Source of the DNA: Haplomitrium mnioides
Taxonomy: Eukaryota; Marchantiophyta; Haplomitriopsida; Calobryales
Direction: 5' to 3'
DNA: 64,000 nt
Assembly: GCA_049999725.1 (NCBI GenBank)
Contig: JBNGIS010033853.1
Coordinates: 103,614-167,613, forward strand
The notes below the pieces were generated by a model. It did no database searches, was not told the origin of the DNA, and saw only the letters and a program-made list of their open reading frames with translations. The position numbers and the translations under genes were made by a program. This document shows, one piece after another, positions 33,352 through 43,072 of the stretch (positions are counted from its first letter, which is position 1; each line of letters opens with the position of its first letter).

Positions 33352-33937
33352 ATGTCACCTTTCCGTTGAATCTTTTGGAGCCCTACAAAGATGACACATT
33401 TCTGCAAGGAATTGCAGACACTTAAGGAAGGGGATCATGGACCTCAGTAGAACCCATTTAGCACGTGAGGGATCTAAGCCTCCCCCGATCCTTGGCTTGG
33501 TTGCTGCTCACAAAGACCCTGATCCTTCCTTTCTCTTCTCGATCTCTGCTTTTGGTGTGCGCATCTAAGAGCTTTCTCTGCAGTCCTTATCGCTCTTGAG
33601 CACTCTTGAATTTCCGCCTTGTAGCTTTGATCCTCCTCCTTCGACCCTTGCTCCTTCCCGCTAGACCCCGATTACTACCTCCCGATGATACTTAGGCTAT
33701 CTTCTGCTTCCGTCAAATTTTAGTGGTGCCCTCCTACTTGCTGGCTACCACCACTCCCTTCTCTCCTTCCAAAGCAAGCCCGTTCCACTCCTCAAATCCA
33801 TGCAATCCACTCATACTCACTGATTGGAGTCAATCCGCTGCTTCTAGAATACTTTAACACTTACAAGAGAGAGATTGTGCCAATGCTACTTCCAATTTTT
33901 TGAATTCTTCCTTAGTACTCTATGTCATTGGCTGAAA
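33352..33937 (-). repeat. A-minus 5' LTR, U3 start
   Basis: Resumes the LTR after F and ends, read on plus, GTCATTGGCTGAAA, the mutated complement of the TGTCA terminus. Its first 40 bases repeat the 40 bases before F (see findings). Confidence 0.8.
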
Positions 33938-34673
33938 AAACGGGTTGCGTTAGTGCCCACGCACTACGGAGAAGACCCAATTGAGATCAGGTAGAGTGTG
34001 TCCAGCAGTCGTGAGGACTGCCTTCCAGAGGTGGAAGTTAATCCGACCTCTTCCAAGCTTGCGGAAGTGAATCCAAGCCCCTCTACAATGGAGGGTAAAA
34101 ACTAGCTGGTGAATGCGTATGTGAGTGGGTGGGCTGAAGGGTGAAGTGTCGTGGAGGAGACTCCAGTGATATCGTAAGTCGATGATTAGTGGCACTTTAT
34201 ACTTCTGTCGAGTAAATAGTGTAAATATGTCTATAGACGTGGGCATCATTTTGAGTAGGAGTTAGAGACTTTGTAGATTTGTAGAGGAGGAAGTACACGT
34301 GTTGAAGTAGCTAGCTCTAGGTAGATTCAGTGTGGAAGTTGCATTGAGTTCGTAGGTGTAGTCATGTGTGTACTTTTCCCTTTGAAATGGCAGAGATGTG
34401 AATGACTGCAAGCAGTCTCAGTGTCAGAATAAGTGACAAGATCTGAGCAGGTTCTATTTTGGCTTGGGGGTGTTTGTGGAGAGAAAGAGAGGACTCCGGA
34501 GTGTGGATTTGGTGTGAAGTAACCGCGCTGCCAAGAAGCTCACGGCCGTTAGTACCTCCAAGAGATAAAACAGGGATTGGGGCCGTCTCATAAAAGGCCA
34601 TGTTAAACCGTGTCGTGCCTCTCCCATTGAAATAAACTCTATCTGAGTTAAGGCATGAGAGAGAGGCGTGACA
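33938..34673 (+). repeat. B2 solo LTR, right part
   Basis: Starts with the conserved hairpin GCGTTAGTGCCCACGCACTA (33947-33966), runs through the GGTGGAAGT and CCTCTTCCAAGCTTGCGGAAGT blocks shared by all A/B/E LTRs, and ends GAGAGGCGTGACA at 34673. The following TCTCT equals the five bases before 12304, which proves the two parts were one insertion. Confidence 0.85.
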
Positions 34674-34678
34674 TCTCT
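34674..34678. repeat. Right TSD of B2 (TCTCT)
   Basis: Matches 12299-12303 exactly. Confidence 0.8.
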
Positions 34679-35844
34679 TCATCTTCCATCAATTTCACAT
34701 AAACAAGTAATTCTTCTTTTTGGTTAATTACAATTGAGATGATTAGCTTTGTCATCCAACAATTTTTCAATGATGTATAGTTGTCTTCTATCAAAAATAT
34801 AGATCAAGCTTAAGCAAACTCCTTGTCTAGAGGTATTTCATGCTATGATTTTGTAATGATATCTTCATATACTCTATTTACTCATGCAGCAATTTTGTTA
34901 TGTGCTGCATTGTGTTGGTGCTTTCTTATAGTAGTAGTCATTTCCAGTTTCTCTTCTTTGACATATGTGCGTTCTTTAGAGAAGAGATATAATGCATCTC
35001 CAGTTTTTGGTTCAAGGTGTATCTTTTATCTTCTCCCACATGCAACTTATTGTCGAACAACATATCTGATATCTTCTTTTGTTTTAGCTATCAGGTGAAG
35101 CTCTTTTTCTTTGTTTCTTCTGTGATTTTCAGATCTCATCAAAAGAGGGATTTCTTCTTCAATTCTAATAAGTTGAGCAGCGCCCTAATTTTTGTCCTTC
35201 TCCACAAAGGTATTCTCTTCAATGACTTGTGATTTCCCTAGGAGCTCCTCCGTTGACCTTTATTCTTTGTATTTTAGCTTTTTTTGATTGGCGACATGTT
35301 TTTGTTTTCATATGTATTTTTGTTTGATGAGCTTATTGTGAGGTTTAGGTGTTTGTTATGCAGCCCATTTTCTGATTTTGTAGAATATGTTACCTTCATA
35401 GCTTATGTTTCTTGAAGACCAACTTGCTTCTCCAATGAATAGACTTTTGTCAAACGGACTTGTTATTCACAACAACTTTTGGTTTGCGAATGGGGTTTCT
35501 TCATTTTATGCAGATTTAATTTTAGACTACTTTTGTTTTGAATTTGGTTATCAGTTGAATTTTCTTCGATTGATCTTCATGAACATATTTGCTTCCTTGA
35601 TGGTTCTTCATCGCAGCGCTGATTTCTTATACACAAAGTCCCTCGTCAGCATGATTCTTGTGGTGCAACATGACACTCTCTTGATATTCATGATCGATTT
35701 GATGCTGCATGAAAATCCTAACTGTCCCTGATCTTAGTTTTCTTCTTTTGGATCAACATCAATTTCTAGTTTTGCTGAACCCCTCATTGGCTGTTGCTTT
35801 GTTGAGTTTTTCTTCATCGACTTTTGCATTATCATTCTTATTCA
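34679..35844 (-). pseudogene. X, part 2: coding-like coiled-coil remnant
   Basis: Minus-strand reading gives Lys/Glu-rich pieces such as NAKVDEEKLNKATANEGFSK (near 35825), LEKQVGLQET (near 35430), KEKELHLIAKTKEDIRYVV (near 35120) and FSKERTYVKEEKLEM (near 34985), separated by single stops and a few shifts. The plus strand is correspondingly Thr/Cys-rich (TTC, CTT) and its open frames are not credible. Family not recognised. The composition suggests a long coiled-coil protein. It joins part 1 in frame across the B2 site and part 3 in frame across the D site. Confidence 0.4.
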
Positions 35845-35849
35845 ATCAT
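35845..35849. repeat. Left TSD of D (ATCAT)
   Basis: Repeated exactly at 41849-41853. Confidence 0.9.
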
Positions 35850-35997
35850 TGTTATAGGACTATAGGACTAACCCTATCTATACCATATATATAGATAGGG
35901 TTATGTACCATATGCTATACTCTCTCTGTATTGATCCTATCCATGAAGTGAAGTGCGGCGCTGCCCGATTGCTGTGTTTCTCACATCTACGATAACA
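35850..35997 (+). repeat. D 5' LTR (148 bp)
   Basis: TGTTATAGGACT...ACGATAACA. It contains a perfect 13 bp inverted repeat AACCCTATCTATA / TATAGATAGGGTT (35870-35882 and 35890-35902) with a 7-base loop CCATATA. The TATA-like sequence CATATATATAG spans the loop and the second arm. Confidence 0.95.
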
Positions 35998-36011
35998 CGT
36001 TATCAGCACGA
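35998..36011 (+). other. D primer-binding site
   Basis: CGTTATCAGCACGA directly follows the LTR. A TTATCAGCACGA-type site is common in plant copia elements. Confidence 0.7.
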
Positions 36012-37339
36012 CTGGCTCTACGAAATTTTTTTTCACACAGACAAGATTCAAGACACGCACAACGCAGGCACTATGATTTAGCTCTCAAGCAACATTCTGG
36101 TCCACGACATCCCTGTTTTCATTTTTCTTCTTCTTTCCCGTTTTCTCACGCAGAAGCTCTTTGCTCGAGAAGATGCGCGTGAGATTCCAAAAAAAAAAAA
36201 CAACAACATTCCCACATTTTTCTTTCTCTATTCCTTTTTTTCTTTTCTTTCTACCCTTTTTTTCTTTCTGATCGACCTAGGTCTTAGCCGCGCCCCGATT
36301 TTTTTTTTCACTCGCTCCCCACGGTACTGCGTTCCTTCGGCGGCTGTGCTTCATCTCGTTTTTGATCCTGCGCTCCTTCGACGGACTGCCCTTGCTCCTT
36401 CGACGGGCTGCGCTTCTCTTCCTGTTTTTGCCCCTGCTTCTTCGACGGGCTGTGTGCTTGCTCTCTCCACTTTTGCTCATGCTCATTCGGCGGCTATGTG
36501 CTTCATTTCGTTCTTGCTCCTGCTTCTTCGACGGGCTGTGACCCTCTCCGTTCTTGCTCTTGTTCCTTCGGCGACTGTGCTTCATTCCGTTTTTACTCCT
36601 GCTCCATTCAACGGACTTTGCTTCCTCCCATTTTGCTTACTCACTACTCGACGAACGTGGCTCAGGTGCTCTCCTTTTTTGCTCCCTTTTGCACATTTGA
36701 CGAGCTGTGCTCAGGTGCTCTCCTTTTGCTCCTTTTTGCCCATTCAATAGGTTGTGCTCAGTTTGTGCTCTGTTGCTCCTCGCGTGGCTGAGTTCATATT
36801 TTGTTCTTCGACGGTCTTTTTCTTCCCTTCCCTCTTCCTTTTTTTTCCTTTCGCATTAGCTTGGCAACTCACAGCTGTTTCATTTGTTAATCCTCGACGA
36901 TCGGCGCTCGTGACCTACTCTTTTCACCTTCATCAACCTAGTGCTCACACATTCCTCTGCTACCAAACCACAACTGACTAGGACGAACGAAGAGCGACAT
37001 CGACGACAACAGGACAATCTTTACTCAACAATAGCAACACATTACAGGGCAGTTTTCCAGTACATCTCTGAAGTTTGTTTTAGCATATTTACCTTTCCTC
37101 TATTTCAAGAGAATACTTCATTTTCAGTTCATTTCCTTTGTTTTCCTCATTAAGAAGAAAACATAAACAGGTACCAAGATCTAAAACATCCCCACGACAC
37201 GCGGAGACCAGCAGTACTGATCATACTGCGCATTAGTTTATTTTTTTTTTCTATCCTTTTCGTATCCTCTCATTCCCACTTTCACACTCTGGATAGTTAC
37301 TGAATCCAGAACCAGATAGACACTGGGAATATACCAACT
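36012..37339 (+). other. D leader with degenerate ~42 bp repeats
   Basis: A long untranslated leader. From about 36330 to 36740 the core CTTCGACGGGCTGTG recurs at about 36336, 36378, 36399, 36443, 36488, 36530 and 36566 (mostly 42-45 or half that spacing), then in decayed form near 36650 and 36700, with TTTTGCTCCTG between. The open frame 36346-36750 comes from these repeats and is probably not a protein. Confidence 0.6.
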
Positions 37340-38482
37340 ATGAACCCGGTCGGTTCATTGAAATTCCCCACACTAAAACTTGATGGATCAAATTACCAGT
37401 CTTGGTCACTGGACATTACCACATACCTTACATCCAAAGGCATCCAGGATATCCTCACCCACGACGAAGGCACGAACCCTCGTGACGCTGCTCGAGCCTT
37501 AATCCTCATCCGCCACCATATTGTGGAACCACTCAAACTTCAATACCTGAATCACCAAAACCCCAGATTACTATGGAATGAACTCAAATTGAGATTCGAC
37601 CATTTGACATCCATATCACTCCCCGCAGCGAGACATGACTGGATAAACCTGCGCGTCCAGGATCACACATCCATAGTGAAATACAACAACGAACTGTTCC
37701 GGATTGCCTCCCAGCTGGCCATATGTGGTCACCCAGTATCAGATGAAGAACAGATAGAGAAGACCCTCTCGACATTCCCCGTAAGCAACCTTATCTTGGC
37801 ATCCCAATATCGCAATATGCGATTCACAAGATACTCAAAGCTTATCGCGTATATGCTTCTAGCCGAGAAACATCAAATTCTACTCAGTGAGAACGCGAAA
37901 AAGAGACCTTCCGGTTCTGCTGCACCTCCCGCAAACCCTGAATCCCACTACACACAACATTATCCATACCCTACAAACCGCACTCGGGGACCCCACACCG
38001 GCAGAGGCAGCGGAAGAGGAAACCCCAGATTCAAGGGGAGTACAAAATACTCACATGCCAATAGACCTCCCTTTTTCACAAACAAGGATAGGAATAACAG
38101 ACAATATACCTCCAATCGACTTGAATGCAGAACATGTCAATGGACACCAAGAGGTGGTCGACAACATAAACGCGACCAAAAACCATTCTCCCAACAAAGA
38201 AACAATCAGATCTCATGCCACAGATGCGGAACTCGAGGCCATACACAACCAATATGCCGAGTTCCTGCACACCTGGCCAAACTATACCAAAACAGTATGC
38301 GGCACACACAACCCGAGGTCCATGGGAATATCTTGGACATCCCCAACGTCGACGAATACCCGACACACAACATGCAACCAGAGAGTCATACGATCCAACA
38401 TTTGAATCCTACTCAAACTGCCAACCACAACAACACATGCATTGTCGATAGTGGCTCATCGCACACTATGCTACAGGATTGA
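37340..38482 (+). pseudogene. D gag and start of protease
   Basis: A 380-codon frame, the longest in the window. ATG at 37340 starts MNPVGSLKFPTLKLDGSNYQ, a typical copia gag start. LRVQDHTSIVKYNNELFRIA and MRFTRYSKLIAYMLLAEKHQ belong to the UBN2-type gag domain. An Arg/Gly-rich stretch (about residues 215-290) precedes the zinc knuckle CHRCGTRGHTQPIC (about residue 292). The frame ends just after the protease active site CIVDSGSSHTMLQD, where TGA replaces a probable Trp codon. The catalytic Asp-Ser-Gly is intact. Gag packages element RNA; the protease would mature the polyprotein. Confidence 0.85.
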
Positions 38483-39010
38483 AACCTGATCTCTTCGATC
38501 ACTCCTTCTTCTCGACAAATGACAACTATCACCGGCCATAACCAGATAGAAGAAGGCTATGGCTCAACCACCGTACGATTCCCTAACGGAACCATACTAA
38601 ACATTCCTTCAGCTATATATGCCCCCACGGCAACCAGGAATCTCATCAGTTTCAGAGATATCCGTCGAAACGGATATCACATTCAAACCAGAAGGACCTC
38701 CAACACAGAAGTCTTACATATTATGATACCGACAGGACTTAATATGCAAATCCAAGAAACTTTCCCACTGTCCCCACCTGGACTGTACATGACACACATT
38801 TACTCATACCTTACATCCTCAATACGAATCTCGAATGCTCAACTCTAGCATAATCGACTCGGACACCCAGGCAAAGATATGTTTTACAGACTAAAACATG
38901 ACAGCATAGGCATTCCTGACAACATACAACCTTTATCTCCCTCATTTCCATACATGGCATGTGCACAAGGAAAACTCAAGATCACACATCCAATACAAGA
39001 GACAAAACAG
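38483..39010 (+). pseudogene. D protease rest and gag-pre-integrase; integrase core missing
   Basis: In the same frame after the TGA: ITGHNQIEEGYGSTTVRF, ATRNLISFRDIRRNGYHI (38519-38848), then a TAG in place of Trp and HNRLGHPGKDMFYRLKHD, the gag-pre-integrase domain with its zinc-binding His. ACAQGKLKITHP follows, and by 39015 the sequence is already the acidic region before RT. The catalytic integrase core, about 300 codons in copia, is absent. Confidence 0.8.
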
Positions 39011-39014
39011 ACAT

Positions 39015-39490
39015 AGACGACATGTTTGCCTACTCAGTATCTCAAAGTATAGATGACAATACACCAAACCCTATCTCCGCACAAGACACACAATCCACAC
39101 AGGACTGGCCCCAATGGGAACAAGCGATTAACTCAGAGCTAGATTCTCTGATTCATCGCCAAGTTTTTGGCTCCATCACCCCAGCAACGCCAGACATGAC
39201 TCTGACCGGCTACAAATTCATATTCGTCAAAAAGAGAAATGCAAAGGGCGACATCACCAGATACAAGGCCAGACTAGTTGCAAAAGGATACACTCAAATA
39301 CCTGACAGAGACTATAATCTGACATATTCACCCGTAATGGACTCCATTACATACAGATATATGATAGCATTCGCCATTCAACAGAACCTCATCATGCACA
39401 TTATGGACGTTATAACAGCTTACCTATACGGCATACTTGACTCTCAGATCTACATGAAGGCACCTCCAGAACTCATATCAAGGTTATCTT
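39015..39490 (+). pseudogene. D reverse transcriptase, N-terminal part
   Basis: WPQWEQAINSELDSLI, FIFVKKRNAKGDITRYKARL, VAKGYTQIPDRDYNLTYSPV and AFAIQQNLIMHIMDVITAYL, then YGILDSQIYMKAPPELI are the first copia RT blocks (KARLVAKGYxQxxGxDYxETFSPV, LxQMDVxTAFLxGxLxxxIYMxxP). The first catalytic Asp, of the MDV block, is present. The frame runs on into the repeat array at 39505. Confidence 0.85.
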
Positions 39491-39504
39491 TTCACATTCA
39501 AGGG

Positions 39505-40080
39505 GAGAGAAAAATATCTGAGGTTAGACCTTTTGTCCCTCAAGGCCAAACATCTGAGGTTGGACCTTTTGTCCCTCAATGCCAAATATCTGAGGTTGNN
39601 NNNNNNNNCTTTTGTCCCTCAATGCCAAATATCTGAGGTTGGACCTTTTGTCCCTTAAAGCGAAATATCTGAGGTTGGACCTATTGTCCCTCAATACAAA
39701 CTCTTTGAGGTTAAAATTTCTGCCCCTCACAATAAATCTGCAACAAGACCTATAGTCCACAAATGGCTACAAAAGAAAGGACCTACTGTCCTCATGACAA
39801 AGAGAAAGCGCCATACAATGAACAACATGCTTAACACTGCGACATCTGGACCTTTAGTCCAACTAGCACAATTGCTGAGCACGCAGTCCAACAAAGGACT
39901 TTCAATCCCATCAGCATGCATGACAGATTGGCAGAAGAATGGACCTTCAGTCCAACCCGCAAGAAAGCTGAACAAACACAATGACAAAGGACCTTTAGTC
40001 CCACACCGATCATGTGTACATGGAAGCATTCCATCGACAAAGCATTCAGCAAATGCTACATATATGGCATCAAATCGATC
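39505..40080 (+). repeat. 36 bp tandem array and related motif run inside D RT
   Basis: About five to six units of 36 bp (39513-39705): GGTTGGACCTTTTGTCCCTC followed by AATGCCAAATATCTGA. Each encodes a 12-residue unit ISEVGPFVPQCQ in the RT frame. A 10-base gap (39599-39608) sits in the array. From 39705 to 40010 the core GGACCTTTAGTCC recurs at wider spacing (about 39780, 39848, 39895, 39943, 39989) in otherwise unique sequence. Copia RT normally has only about 20 residues at this place. Confidence 0.8.
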
Positions 40081-40084
40081 GGAC

Positions 40085-41265
40085 CCTCAAATGGCAGTCC
40101 AAGTCATGAGATCGATGTATGGCCTCAAACAAAGTGGCCGAAATTGGTACCAAAGATTCAAATCAGAAATGATGACCATGAATTTTAAGAATGACGACAT
40201 TGCACCATGCCTGTTCATGAAACAAGAAACCCCTGAATACGTTATAGTGGCAATATACGTAGACGATATTAACATTTTTTGGACACTATGCCTTACCTCT
40301 GACACCATTGAGAAATTGAAAAAGACCTTTGAAATGTGAGACATCGGAGAACCTGACTTCTGCTTGGGAATACAATTTGAAAACTTACATGATGGCATTC
40401 TGATACACCAGTCAACTTACACATCGAAAATGCTGAAACAATTCAACATGGAAAAAGTTCACCCAATGAGCACGCCTATGGAAATGAGATCCTCAGATCC
40501 CTCAAAAGACATGTTCTCCAAAAGGAAGGAAACAGAACCCACCCTTGGACCAGAGAAACCATACTTATCCGCCATCGGAGCATTAATGTACCTGGCAAAT
40601 CAGACCAGACCCGACATTGCTTTCGCTGTAAACCTACTAGCAAGACATAGCTTACAACCAACGATACGCCATTGGAATGGCATCAAAAGAATTTTCAGAT
40701 ACCTACAAAGCACTGTAGACATGGGTCTATTTTTCCCGAAAAAATCAGAAAACGACATCATTGGATATGTTGATGCCGGATACTTATCTGACCTTGATGA
40801 TACAAAATCACAAACAGGATATGTATTCCTTAAAGGGGGTACAGCTATTTCATGGAAAAGCACCAAACAGACCATCACCACAACATCTACCAATCATGCC
40901 AAAATTACAGCATTATACGAGGCAAGTAGAGAATGTATTTGGCTAAGACAGTTGATTGATCACATCAACTCCAACACTGGTCAGCAACTTATCCAATCCC
41001 CTACAGTACTCTATGTAGATAATAGACCATGTGTTGAACAAATAGCCCAAGGATTCATCAAAGGGGACAGAATCAAACATATAGCCCCTAAATTCTTCTA
41101 CACTCATGAACAACATGGTGAACAGATTAACGTACAATGGATACCAAGCAAAGACAATAAGGCTGACATCTGCACAAAACCCCTACCTACTGCCCTACAC
41201 AAGGCACATACCGAGGGTATTGGTCTACGAAAATTATCTGAACTCAACAGAAAGCAAAATTGACA
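40085..41265 (+). pseudogene. D reverse transcriptase C-terminal part and RNase H
   Basis: QVMRSMYGLKQSGRNWYQRF (40097 onward) resumes copia RT, followed by the catalytic IYVDDINIF with both Asp present. A TGA at 40337 interrupts, and the frame 40364-41263 (299 codons) continues through GIQFENLHDGILIHQ, PMSTPMEMRSS, YLSAIGALMYLANQTRPDIA, then RNase H: GYVDAGYLSDLDDTKSQTGY, ISWKSTKQ, AKITALYEASRECIWLR, LYVDNRPCVEQIAQG and ADICTKPLP. Residues of the DADWAGD block are partly changed (VDAGYLSD). Confidence 0.85.
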
Positions 41266-41690
41266 TATCAATTTCACATGATTCAAACTCTTTTCAAATT
41301 TTATATCTCGCTTTCTGCTATTGAGTATTATGTTTTAACTCTGAAGTTTGTTTTACAGATATTCATGCGACACTACGTCGACACTAATGATATACGCATG
41401 TTTTTGATAAGACAGATGAGGGCTCACAGGTTTTCCATACAGATGCACGAAGCCATCAACAACAGGAGCCAACAACAACACAGCGCCATCTACAACATTA
41501 CAACAATGTTTGAGTGATCAATGTGTATCTACATTTTCAAACAATATATTTTTGATGTAAATGCACTACACGTGGTGGCACTCTTTCCCTCAGAAGAAAG
41601 TAGGAGGGTTTTAATGAGACCACACCTGTAGCTGCATATTGATATAAACTAGTCCTAGAATTGTGACTGATTAGTCTAGAACAAATCAGT

Positions 41691-41700
41691 CAAGGGGGAG
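41691..41700 (+). other. D polypurine tract
   Basis: CAAGGGGGAG directly before the 3' LTR. Confidence 0.85.
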
Positions 41701-41848
41701 TGTTATAAGACTATAGGACTAACCCTATCTATACCATATATATAGATAGGGTTATGTACAATATGCTATACTCTCTCTGTATTGATCCTATCCATGAAGT
41801 GAAGTGCGGCGCTGCCCGATTGTTGTGTGTCTCACATCTACGATAACA
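41701..41848 (+). repeat. D 3' LTR (148 bp)
   Basis: Same length as the 5' LTR, with four base differences, and followed by the TSD ATCAT at 41849-41853. Confidence 0.95.
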
Positions 41849-41853
41849 ATCAT

Positions 41854-42480
41854 CATTTTTTTTCTTTCAGTCCTTGCGATTTCTGGTTCAATTTCCTCAT
41901 CCAGGAACATTTCTTTACATCTTACTTTGTGCTTTGCTTGTGGCAGTGTCTGCTTTTAATGGGTATTCTTGATTATCATTTTGATTTTAATTTTTCTCTT
42001 ATATATTTATTCAATTTTGCAAGTTGATGAACAAGTCTTCTTTCTGATGCAATCTTCTTCAGCCAATCTGCTATTGATACCAGCCAGTGTCCAGCCACTG
42101 TTATTTTCTCTTCAGCAAATCTCCAAGTTCTTCCTTTGTTCTCCTTCAATACTGTTTCTAATTCTGTTTGATATGATCGTATCTTTGTTTCTTTTCTCGC
42201 CGATTTGGCAGCTTTTCTTATCTTTGTTCATTGTCAATATCCTTTGCTTCTTCTTCAATCTAGGCTTGTTTTGGAAAGATGAACATCAAGAAGGCAGCTA
42301 ACTTTATTGATCATAGATTGGCTGTGCTTCCTCTGGTGACGCTGCCTCTTCTTGCTCTAAAATTTTCAAAATGTGCTCCTTTTCGTGCTTCAGATCTGCT
42401 TCATTGCCATTCTCATCAGTATGTTAGACTTGACAATGGGCTTCATCAAACTTCAGTATACGTGCAAAATGTCAGTTTCT
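41854..42480 (-). pseudogene. X, part 3: coding-like coiled-coil remnant
   Basis: On minus, 42430-42310 reads GNEADLKHEKEHILKILEQE then EAASPEEAQPIYDQ without a stop, and 42290-42090 reads IEEEAKDIDNEQR, REKKQRYDHIKQN and TKEELGDLLKRK between stops. Near 41870 the frame NQKSQGLKEKK leads across the D site. Acidic and Lys-rich with heptad-like Leu, again suggesting a coiled coil. No known family recognised. Confidence 0.4.
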
Positions 42481-43067
42481 AGTTCCTCCCCCTAATCCAT
42501 AGCTAGTTTGCTAGATTCATTAGCTTGTTGAGCAAAAATATTATGTTGAAGTGCTTTCTCATCATTGACTAAAGAGAGCACAATATAGCTAAAAGTATAT
42601 ATAATTTTTTTTGAATTACTACGCAATTACGAGCGTGCAAAGAGGGAGGAACTTAAGAAAAAATTGTATATCTATTAAATATTTTTTATATGAAATTGTT
42701 AAAACTTTAGAAAATTTTCAAAAATATCTATATGGAAATTTGAAATAAAATTTCAAAAGAAAATAAAATTAAAAAGTCATTGTAGTGATAATGTCTTAAA
42801 AGAAGAAGAACTCTTTCATCACAAGGTAGGAATGCACTCGTTAGCTCATGTCTCTTCTTCCAACATATCTCATATTATCATCTCGTCTCACGTATATCCT
42901 CTTCACTATTCTCATATGATTAACATATGGTTGCAACCATATGTTCTTATAGTGAGGGTAAATTAGTATTTTTTTCTTAATAATCTAATGTAACTTACAT
43001 TTTCACACTATACATTATATCTTAACATAATTTTTAGTGCCCATGAGTTTCTAGGCTTGTTGATTCT
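42481..43067. other. AT-rich non-coding stretch
   Basis: No gene or element signature seen. It contains a perfect 24 bp palindrome at 42922-42945. Confidence 0.6.
42922..42945. repeat. Perfect 24 bp palindrome
   Basis: AACATATGGTTG followed directly by its reverse complement CAACCATATGTT, with no spacer. Confidence 0.9.
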
Positions 43068-43072
43068 CCAAT
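43068..43072. repeat. Left TSD of solo LTR B1 (CCAAT)
   Basis: Repeated exactly at 45207-45211. Confidence 0.9.

Larger units (their letters stand above)
13562..33937 (-). mobile_element. A-minus: Tat/Athila-like Ty3/gypsy element, interrupted by G and F
   Basis: Minus-strand copy of family A, inserted in the B2 LTR. From its 5' end: LTR 33937-27809 (interrupted by F, 30418-33351), primer-binding site, gag, protease, RT, RNase H and integrase (pol interrupted by G, 19172-25129), polypurine tract, and a 3' LTR 16135-13562 that has lost about 370 bases of U5. The loss junction at 13561/13562 (CCAA against CAAATCTAACT) suggests a short-homology deletion that also removed part of B2. It keeps more open frames than A-plus, notably in integrase. 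Confidence 0.85.
35850..41848 (+). mobile_element. D: Ty1/copia element with short LTRs
   Basis: 5999 bp. LTRs of 148 bp differ at about 4 positions (roughly 97% identical) and the TSD is perfect, so this is one of the younger insertions. Order: LTR, primer-binding site, 1.3 kb leader with repeats, gag, protease, gag-pre-integrase, RT, RNase H, polypurine tract, LTR, the copia order except that the integrase core is missing and a repeat array interrupts RT. A 10-base assembly gap lies at 39599-39608. Confidence 0.92.

Noticed and set aside
34823-35731. Several plus-strand frames rich in Phe, Leu and Ser that look like membrane segments
   Set aside because: They mirror the Lys/Glu-rich minus strand of X. 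The hydrophobic look is the complement of AAG/GAA codons.
36346-36750. 134-codon open frame in the D leader
   Set aside because: Produced by the degenerate 42 bp repeats. It is Ala/Leu/Ser-rich with no conserved block, and lies between the primer-binding site and gag.
42060-42080. TGGTATCAATAG on the minus strand as a primer-binding site for an element in X
   Set aside because: Only eight bases match the tRNA-iMet site, no LTR end precedes it, and it lies within the coding-like stretch of X.
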